Part shown: one piece after another, positions 37,101 to 46,100 of the stretch
Position numbering within the stretch: position 1 is the stretch's first letter
Layout of the letters: every line of letters begins with the position of its first letter
NCBI GenBank assembly: GCA_963680875.1
Contig: OY804585.1
Coordinates: 29,254,186-29,318,185 of the forward strand
Reading direction: 5' to 3'
Source: Bathymodiolus brooksi
Taxonomy: Eukaryota > Mollusca > Bivalvia > Mytilida > Modiolidae
Length of the DNA: 64,000 nt
Program-made: the position numbers and the translations under genes
The notes under the pieces: model-generated
The model's database searches: none
Seen by the model: the letters and a program-made list of their open reading frames with translations, nothing else
Told to the model about the DNA's origin: nothing

Positions 37101-40100
37101 TTGCTATAGTAGTTTGTATGAGGACTGACTGGTTATAGTAGTTTGCCTAAGGACTGACTGGTTATATTAGTTTGTCTGGCGGACTGACTGGTTATAGCAG
37201 TTTGTAGGAAGACTGACTGGTTATAGTAGCTTGTCTCAGGACTGACTGGTTATAGTAGTCTGTCTGAGAATTGATTGGTTATAGTAGCTTGTCTGAGGAC
37301 TGACTGGTTATAGTAGTTTGTTTGAGGACTGGCTGGTTATAGTAGCTTGTCTGAGGACTGGCTGGTTAGAGTAGTTTGTCTCAGGACTGACAGGTTATAG
37401 TAGTTTGTATGAGGACTGACTGGTTATTGTAGCTTTTCTGAGGAACTGACTGGCTATGGTAATTTATCTGAGGACTGGCTGGTTATAGTAGTTTTCTGGA
37501 TGACTGACTGGTTATAGTAGTTTTTCTGAGGGACTGACTGGTTATAGTAGTTTTTCTGGGGACTGGTTGGTTGTATTAGATTTCTGGGCGACTGACTGGT
37601 TATAGTAGTTTTCGGAGGACTGGTTGGTCATTGTAGTTTTCTGGTGGACTGACTGGTTATGGTAGTTTGTGTGAGGAACTGGCTGGTTATAGTAGTTTGT
37701 CTAAGGACTGGCTGGTTAAAGTAGCTTGTCTGAGGACTGGCTGGTTAGAGTAGTTGGTCTAAGGACTGACAGGTTATAGTAGTTTGTATGAGGACTGACT
37801 GGTAATAGTAGTTTGTCTGAGGACTGGCTGGTTAGAGTAGTTTGTCTAAGGACTTGCTGGTTATAATAGCCTGTCTGAGGACTGACTGGTAACAGTAGTT
37901 TGTCTGATGACTGGCTGGTTATAGTTGTTTGTCTGAGGACTGACTGGTTATAGTAGTTTGCCTGAGGGACTGACTGGTAATAGTAGTTTGTATGAGGACT
38001 GGCTGGTTATAGTAGTTTGTCTGACGACTGACTGGTTATAGTAGTTTGTCTGAGGGACTGACTTGTTATAGTAGTTTGTATGAGGACTGACTGGTTATAG
38101 TAGTCTGCCTAAGGACTAACTGGTTATATTAGTTTGTCTGGGGGACTGACTGGTTATAGTAGTTTGTAGGAAGACTGACTGGTTATAGTAGTTTGTCTGA
38201 GGGACTGACTGGTTATAGTAGCTTGTATGAGAACTGACAGGTTATAGTAGTTTGTCTGAGGGACTGACTGGTTATCGTAGTTTGGATGAGTGACTGATTG
38301 GTTATTGTAGTTTTTCTAAGGACTGACTGGTTATAGTAGCTTGTCTCAGGACTGACTGGTTATAGTAGTCTAGCTGAGAATTGATTGGTTATAGTAATTT
38401 TCTGACGACTGACTGGTTATTGTAGTTTGTCTGAAGGACTGACTGGTTATAGTAGTTGTCTGAGGGACTGACTGGTTATAGTAGTTTGTCTGAGGACTGA
38501 CTGGTTATAGTAGTTTGTCTGAGGACTGACAGGTTATAGTAGTTTTTCTGAGGACTGACTGGTTATAGTAGTTTGTCTGAGGGATGACTGGTCATAGTTG
38601 TTTGTCTGAGGACTGACTGGTTATAGTAGTTTGTCTGAGGACTGACTGGTTATAGTAGTTTGTCTGAGGGACTGGCTGGTTTTAGTAGTTTGTCTCAGGA
38701 CTGACAGGTTATAGTAGTTTTTCTGAGGGCTGACTGGTTATAGTAGTTTGTCTGAGGACTGACTGGTTATAGTAGTTTGTCTGAGGGACTGACTGGTTAT
38801 AGTAGTTTGTCTGAGGACTGACTGGTTATAGTAGTTTGTCTGAGGGACTGGCTGGTTTTAGTAGTTTGTCTCAGTACTGACAGGTTATAGTAGTTTTTCT
38901 GAGGGCTGACTGGTTATAGTAGTTTGTCTGAGGACTGACAGTTTATAGTAGTTTTTCTGAGGGCTGACTGGTTATAGTAGTTTGTCTGAGGGCTGACTGG
39001 TAATAGTTGTTTGTCTGAGGACTGACTGGTTATAGTAGTTTGTCTGAGGACTGACTGGTTATAGTAGTTTGTCTGAGGGCTAACTGGTCATAGTTGTTTG
39101 TCTGAGGACTGACTGGTTATAGTAGTTTGTCTGAGGACTGACTGGTTATAGTAGTTTTTCTGAGGAACTGACTGGTTATAGTAGTTTGTATGAGGGACTG
39201 ATTGGTTAATGTAGTTTTTCTAAGGACTGACTGGTTATAGTAGCTTGTCTGAGGAACTGACTGGCTATGGTAATTTATCTGAGAACTGACTGGTTATAGT
39301 AGTTTGTCTGAGGGACGGACTGGTTTTAGTAGTTTGTATGAGGAACTGATTGGTTATAGTAGTTTTTCTAAGGACTGGCTGGTTATAGTAGCTTGTCTGA
39401 GGACTGACTGGTTATAGTAGTTTGTCTGAGGACTGGCTGATTATAGTAGCTTGTATGATGACTGACTGGTTATAGTAGTTTTTCTGAGGAGTGGCTGGTT
39501 AGAGTAGTTTTTCTAAGGACCGGCTGGTTATAGTAGTGTGTCTGAGGACTGACTGGTAACAGTAGTTTGTCTGAGGACTGGCTGATTATAGTAGTTTGTC
39601 TGAGGACTGACTGGTAATAGTAGTTTGTCTGATGACTGGCTGGTTATAGTTGTTTGCATGAGGACTGACTGGTTATAGTAGCTTGTATGATGACTGACTG
39701 GTCATAGTAGTTTGTCTGAGGGACTGACTGGTAATAGTAGCTTGTATAAGGACTGGCTGGTTATAGTAGTTTGTCTGAGGACTGACTGGTTATAATAGTT
39801 TGTCTGAGGGACTGACTGGTTGTAGTAGTTTGCATGAGAACTGACTGGTTATAGTAGTGTGTCTGAGGACTGGCTGGTCATAGTAGTTTGTCTGAGGGGC
39901 TGACTGGTTATAGTAGTTTGTATGAGGACTGACTGGTTATAGTAATCTGCCTGAGGACTGACTGGTTATATTAGTTTTTCTGGGGGACTGACTGGTTATA
40001 GCAGTTTATAGGAAGACTGACTGGTTATAGTAGTTTGTCTGATGGACTGGCTGGTTATAGGAGTTTGTATGAGGACTGACTGGTAATAGTAGTTTGTCTG

Positions 40101-42117
40101 ATGACTGGCTGGTTATAGTTGTTTGTCTGAGGACTGACTGGTTATAGTAATTTTTCTGAGGACTGGCTGATTATAGTAGCTTGTATGATGACTGACTGGT
40201 TATGTTATTTTTTTTGCGGGACTGACTGGTAATAGTAGCTTGTATAAGGACTGGCTGGTTATAGTAGTTTGTCTGAGGACTGACTGGTTATAATAGTTTG
40301 TCTGAGGGACTGACTGGTTATAGTAGTTTGCATGAGGACTGACTGGTTATAGTAGTTTGTCTGAGGACTGACTGGTTATAGTAGTCTGCCTGAGGACTGA
40401 CTGGTTATATTAGTTTGTCTAGGGGACTGACTGGTTATAGTAGTTTGTATGAGGACTGACTGGTTATAGTAGTTTGTCTGAGAACTGACTGATTATAGTA
40501 GTTTTTCTGAGAACTGACTGGTTATAGTAGTTTTTCTGAGGGACTGACTGGTTATAGTAATTTGTATGAGGGACTGATTGGTTAATGTAGTTTTTCTAAG
40601 GACTGACTGGTTATAGTAGCTTGTCTGAGGAACTGACTGGCTATGGTAATTTATCTGAGAACTGACTGGTTATAGTAGTTTGTCTGAGGGACTGACTGGT
40701 TTTAGTAGTTTGTATGAGGAACTGATTGGTTATAGTAGTTTTTCTAAGGACTAGCTGGTTATAGTAGCTTGTCTGAGGACTGACTGGTTATAGTAATTTG
40801 TCTGAGGACTGGCTGATTATAGTAGCTTGTATGATGACTGACTGGTTATAGTAGTTTGTCTGAGGGACTGACTGGTTATAGTAGTTTGCATGAGGACTGA
40901 CTGGTTATAGTAGTCTGCCTGAGGACTGACTGGTTATATTAGTTTGTCTAGGGGACTGACTGGTTATAGCAGTTTGTAGGAAGACACTGGTTATAGTAGT
41001 TTGTCTGAGGGACTGACTGGTTATAGTAGTTTGTATGAGGGACTGACTGGTTATAGTAGTTTGTCTGAGGACGGATGGGTTATAGTAGTTTGTCTCCGTT
41101 CTGACAGGTTATAGTAGTTTGTCTGAGGACTGGCTGGTTATAGTAGTTTGTCTGAGGGCTAACTGGTCATAGTTGTTTGTCTGAGGACTGACTGGTTATA
41201 GTAGTTTTCCTGAGGGAATGACTGGTTATAGTAGTTTGTATGAGGGACTGATTGGTTATTGTAGTTTTTCTAAGGACTGACTGGTTATAGTAGCTTGTCT
41301 GAGGAACTGACTGGCTATGGTAATTTATCTGAGAACTGACTGGTTATAGTAGTTTGTCTGAGGGACTGACTGGTTTTAGTAGTTTGTATGAGGAACTGAT
41401 TGGTTATTGTAGTTTTTCTAAGGACTGACTGGTTATAGTAGCTTGTCTGAGGACTGACTGGTTATAGTAATTTGTCTGAGGACTGGCTGATTATAGTAGC
41501 TTGTATGATGACTGTCTGGTTATAGTAGTTTGTCTGAGGGACTGACTGGTTATAGTAGTTTGCATGAGGACTGACTGGTTATAGTAGTCTGCCTGAGGAC
41601 TGACTTGTTATATTAGTTTGTCTAGGGGACTGACTGGTTATAGCAGTTTGTAGGAAGACTGACTGGTTATAGTAGTTTGTATGAGGGACTGACTGGTTAT
41701 AGTAGTTTGTCTGAGGACTGACTGGTTATAGTAGTTTGTCTCAGTTCTGACAGGTTATAGTAGTTTGTCTGAGGACTGACTGGTTATAGTAGTTTGTCTG
41801 AGGGCTAACTGGTCATAGTTGTTTGTCTGAGGACTGACTGGTTATAGTAGTTTGTCTGATGACTGACTGGTTATAGTAGTTTTTCTGAAGACTGACTGGT
41901 TATAGTAGCTTGTCTGAGGGCTGACTGGTCATAGTTGTTTGTGTGAAGACTGACTTGGTTATAGTAGTTTGTCTCAGGACTGACTGGTTATAGTAGTCTG
42001 TCTGAGGATTGATTGGTCATAGTAATTTTCTGACGACTGACTGGTTATAGTAGTTTGTCTGAGGACTGACTGGTAATAGTATTTTTTCTGAAGGACTGAC
42101 TGGTTGTAGTAGCTTGG
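34111..42117 (-). repeat. giant minisatellite array A4, inverted relative to A3
   Basis: About 276 units, same strand sense as A2. The block 35360-36605 is collinear with A2 25980-27245 (offset 9387 falling to 9358, one unit lost). A further 1.65 kb (36605-38255) is then inserted relative to A2 and contains a second copy of the marker 'gtattagatttctgggcgac'. A2 in turn has about 3.2 kb of extra higher-order copies near its spacer. Confidence 0.97.
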
Positions 42118-42240
42118 TTGACGTGTGTGTGTTTCAAAGGTTTGTTGTTTTATCCCTCCAGTGTTGATATATACCAAAACTAACTCTATGGCCTCCCTAT
42201 AGTACACAATGAGAACCATATATGGAGCAGATAATATCGA
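42118..42240 (+). repeat. tail T2 closing the second array pair
   Basis: Homologous to T1 up to 'gagcagataatatc', then continues into unrelated flanking sequence ('gaacattccgagacacctgg'). This point marks the right boundary of the duplicated unit. Confidence 0.85.
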
Positions 42241-42374
42241 ACATTCCGAGACACCTGGCTTTGCTTCCGGTTTTGTGTGGAGATTTTGCTGTCTGTGCAT
42301 TTCTTACTTGTTTTTAATTTGCTTTGTTTTACCTTTGTGCTTCAATTTTTTAGACATCCGAATCACCGTTTTTC

Positions 42375-42633
42375 GGGGGTCGTAGTGGTCGGTATCGTAG
42401 GGTAGTTGGATTGATAGCTACATATGCAATCAGTGCCTGTCACTACTAACGTTGTGAGTTCGAATCCCGCTAATGGAGGGGTCTACTCGATACAACATTA
42501 CGTGAAAAAGTATGTCAGTGACTTGCGGCAGGTTGGTGGTTTTCTCCGGGCACTACGGTTTTCTCCACCAATAAAACTGACGCCACGATATAACTGAAAT
42601 ATTGTTGAAGGTGGCGTTAAACACCATAACTAT
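42375..42633 (+). mobile_element. V-SINE/RUDI-like SINE, near full length
   Basis: Head 'gtcgtagtggtcggtatcgt', B-box-like 'gagttcgaatcccg' near 42458, core 'gtcagtgacttgcggcaggt', tail 'gatataactgaaatattgtt' and 'gtggcgttaaacacc'. This is the best copy for reading the whole element. Confidence 0.8.
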
Positions 42634-42654
42634 AACCCCCTCACATATTTGCTC

Positions 42655-42775
42655 GAACCGCATCGGTGGTGTAACGGTTAGCATGTTCGTTTGGAATGCG
42701 GTAGATCGTGGGTTTGTGCCACAGTCGGGTGAAGCTAAAGACTATGACATTGGTATTTGTTGCTTCCACTCTAAA
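42655..42775 (+). mobile_element. tRNA-derived SINE, 3'-truncated
   Basis: A-box-like 'ggtggtgtaacggttagc' and B-box-like 'gtgggtttgtgcc', followed by 'aaagactatgacattggtat' and 'ttgttgcttc'. Same family as 8785-8980; the tail after 'gcttc' is missing. Confidence 0.65.
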
Positions 42776-43149
42776 CAATCAACATTGTAGGAGACGAATT
42801 AGTATAAGCTTAGCCTGTTTCCAAATCCTGTCATGTTAAAACAAAATGTGTGTGTATTGTAACATTATACCAGTTTATCATGAATAAATATGTTTATGCC
42901 AACACGCAACATTAAGAACAAAAAGCAAAGAATGATTGCAACATGTCTACCCTCGGACTGTTTTTTCCTTGAGCTAGCACTATAAATTTCAACTAATCAT
43001 GATGTACAAGGCAGACAATGTTATCATCTCATGGAATTTAACTTGTTCTTGCCATGATATGGCTGAAAAATTGCTCATTTGGAGTTGACCAACAATCACT
43101 CACTCATTTATGTATATAAAACAAGACCACGTGGTGTATTTTGCTATCA

Positions 43150-43155
43150 TTTATT
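43150..43155 (-). promoter_or_regulatory. polyadenylation signal of the chitin-binding gene
   Basis: AATAAA on the - strand, 14 bp beyond the TGA at 43170-43172. Confidence 0.6.
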
Positions 43156-43169
43156 GATTGTTTTCAGAA

Positions 43170-46100
43170 TCAATTATTTTTGCAGGTGGGCGTGGTTCTT
43201 TCGCAACTTTTGAGGGTGTCGTCCCATTTCAGTTTATCTGGACACGTCCTGTCGTATTTAATCCCATGGACACACGTGACGTACTCCTCACAAGAGTCAC
43301 ATGACTGAAAATAACCAACCTGTGTATTGCCACACTTCGCCACACACCCTGAAATTAATTAATTAATAATGTAATATAGTAATAATACTTTATTAAGAAA
43401 CTACTCCTTTACAACGGGTGAAAACATCATCGGGAAACCAATGTTTGCGTCTAATAATCATAAATAAACAACCATACAATTAAAATGAACATCATTAAAT
43501 ATAAGACATTGTTATCAAAGAACATAAAACATATCAACATCATTGTGATAAACGTCATAGCTTATTATCACAGAAACAAGTTCGATAATAAGATAAACGT
43601 CATAGCTTATTATCACAGAAACAAGTTCGATAATAAGATAAACGTCATAGCTTATTATCACAGAAACAAGTTCGATAATAAGATAAACGTCATAGCTTAT
43701 TATCACAGAAACAAGTTCGATAATAAGATAAGATAAGATAAGATAAGAAAACTTTATTTTGATTCGGCACATAATAAAACAGTACAACATAAGCTCTAAT
43801 GAGCTTTTTACCGAATATACATTAACAATAAAACAACACAAGTCACATGCAGAGTTACAAACTAAAATAAGCTAAGACATATAGGCATAAAAAGGAGGAC
43901 TGTGTATAGATCTGAACAAGAACCCACGTGGCAAGTGCCTCTTTGGACTCTTGTTCAAGATCCACACACAGATGCTCCAACATAAAGCAGCATTTAAAAA
44001 GAAGCAGCAGGTAAAAAAAAATAATGAAATAATAATACTGAATATTTAAAACTGGTACCAACATAATCAGTAAAAGTAGCACTGTCTAACTAAAAAATCA
44101 AAGAATATAAAATTTTCAAGCCAAACTAAAAAAAATTAATAATTAGAAAAATTAAAAATTAAAATTAAGCAAACTAGAAGCAAAATTTGAATCATCTACA
44201 TGCAGAACAGCAACATTTGGACCCATTCCAGGACTGCAAAAGACTCTTGAATTGAGAGAAACTATTTTCAGTCCTGAAATGATCTGGGAGGCTGTTCCAC
44301 AATGTAGATGCAGCAAATCTGAAAGAGTTTTTACTGTACCGTGCATACTGCATATAGATGCCGGCCGGGGACCAGGTGGCAATGCCTCGCTGGGTTCCCA
44401 TCGGCATCCACATGCATCATGACATAATAAAGCAGAAAATTAAGCATGTTTGGATAAAAAATTGACAAGCACTAAAACAAAGAAATATATATCTAAAAGC
44501 TATATGCAAATAAAAAGAGCAAAAACAGTAGCAGAATATTCAGGATAATACTCAGGATCACTGAGGGGTGAACTTCATTGGAAGAAGAAGAAGAAGAAAC
44601 AATTGTGTCATTCTTCATTAAAACAAAATTATATACAATGTATCACATTATTTTAATTGCACTTAATTATAAGTAAAATATAAGAATGACATATATAATA
44701 AGAGAAACACAATATTAAGCGAGTTCCTGATCATCGACACATGACTCAATTAAAATAGCTCGCTCTTTTATCAATTTACATACACATGTAATAGTTTTTT
44801 AATGAACTGGTCAAGCAAGAAACCAAACTCAATGTTAAAACTAAGACAAAAGTCTCCGATCAAGAAATGCAGCTTTTGAAAGGGTGGTAGCTCTGAAAAC
44901 GGGAGATCCAGATAAAGCGATTTTATTACTGTTTCTATTTCTTCGAATAGTTCTTGTCTGGTACCACGTAAGGTTTTGCATTAAAAAAAGAAATGGTTCA
45001 AGTCTTCGACTATATCGTTATCGCATATATTACACTTAGAACTTTCACGGAGATTAATTTTAAAAAGACGTTCATTCAAGGGGAAGTAATTGGTTCTAGT
45101 TAGGAACTTCAGTCGAGAGGCCCAGAAATCCTTTATACTGCATAAATATGCTAGTTTGCCTGGTGAAATATTAAAAGTGTTATAGTTTGATAGACAGCTC
45201 ATTTCCAGTCTCCTAGATAATTTCTTATCTTGAACTGTTTTACCGAAAACATGTTTAAAAATATTTGTATTAAAATTTCCATACTAGTAATGGTCTAATC
45301 CTATTGACTGGAAAATATTTTTCATATAATTTACATACTTTCATTCCACACATTCGGAATTTTTTTAGCTCCATGAATACAACTTTGCATAACCTGTGAG
45401 CCGGAAGTTCATCAAATCTTGCAAAATAATTAACACGCTGTCGGTCAAGAAATTCATTAATTGGTTCCCACCCAAATTCTGATAGGAGAGCAGATTTTGG
45501 AAAGCTCATTTTCGTTTTCAAAATAATTTGTCCAGCTTGGTACTGCAAACTTTTAATGGTTTAAGCACTTGAAATTGCAGAAGGGAACTATACGACGCAA
45601 CCGCACAATAGACGGGCGTATAATAGAGGTCCATTCTGAGTCTCCAATCGAAATTAGGTTAGAGTTACCGTGTTCGCCTAAAATTCGTGTCATATAATTT
45701 AGTTTTTTCTGGACATTTTCCTTTACGAAAGTTTCTATATGACAAGTAAATTTTAGGGAACGTGAAATTTACACCCCAAGATACTTTTTAACATTTGTTT
45801 CTTCTTTTTGATCATTTCCAAGATCCCATCGTTTATATTTATCTATCTTCTTGCCTATTTGACTTTTTGGATTTAAATTTTAAGTTCAACTTACTTGCAA
45901 ACCTAGCTGTAATATTTAGAAGAGTTTGCAGTTCCTTCTCCGATTTGTAATTATTATTTACATAAGGTAATTTTGGCAGATTCTGGCGATCCTATTTAGA
46001 CCCTTTGGTTTACTTGCCACCAATGACTTAAATTATTTAGTTTTCCAATCTTTTGACTTTGATAACGTTATTCCTAAAACACACTTTAACTTAAATATCT

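Noticed and set aside
14621..42117. CRISPR-like arrays of 29-bp repeats
   Set aside because: Repeats are directly contiguous with no unique spacers, vary among themselves, and the surroundings are clearly eukaryotic.
41974..42300. 108-codon - strand frame crossing tail T2
   Set aside because: Half is array sequence. The homologous T1 region contains a stop, so no conserved coding is evident, although the T2 half reads like protein and could be a relic.
43485..43841. Open frames with a 15-residue repeat on both strands
   Set aside because: By-product of the 45-bp minisatellite.
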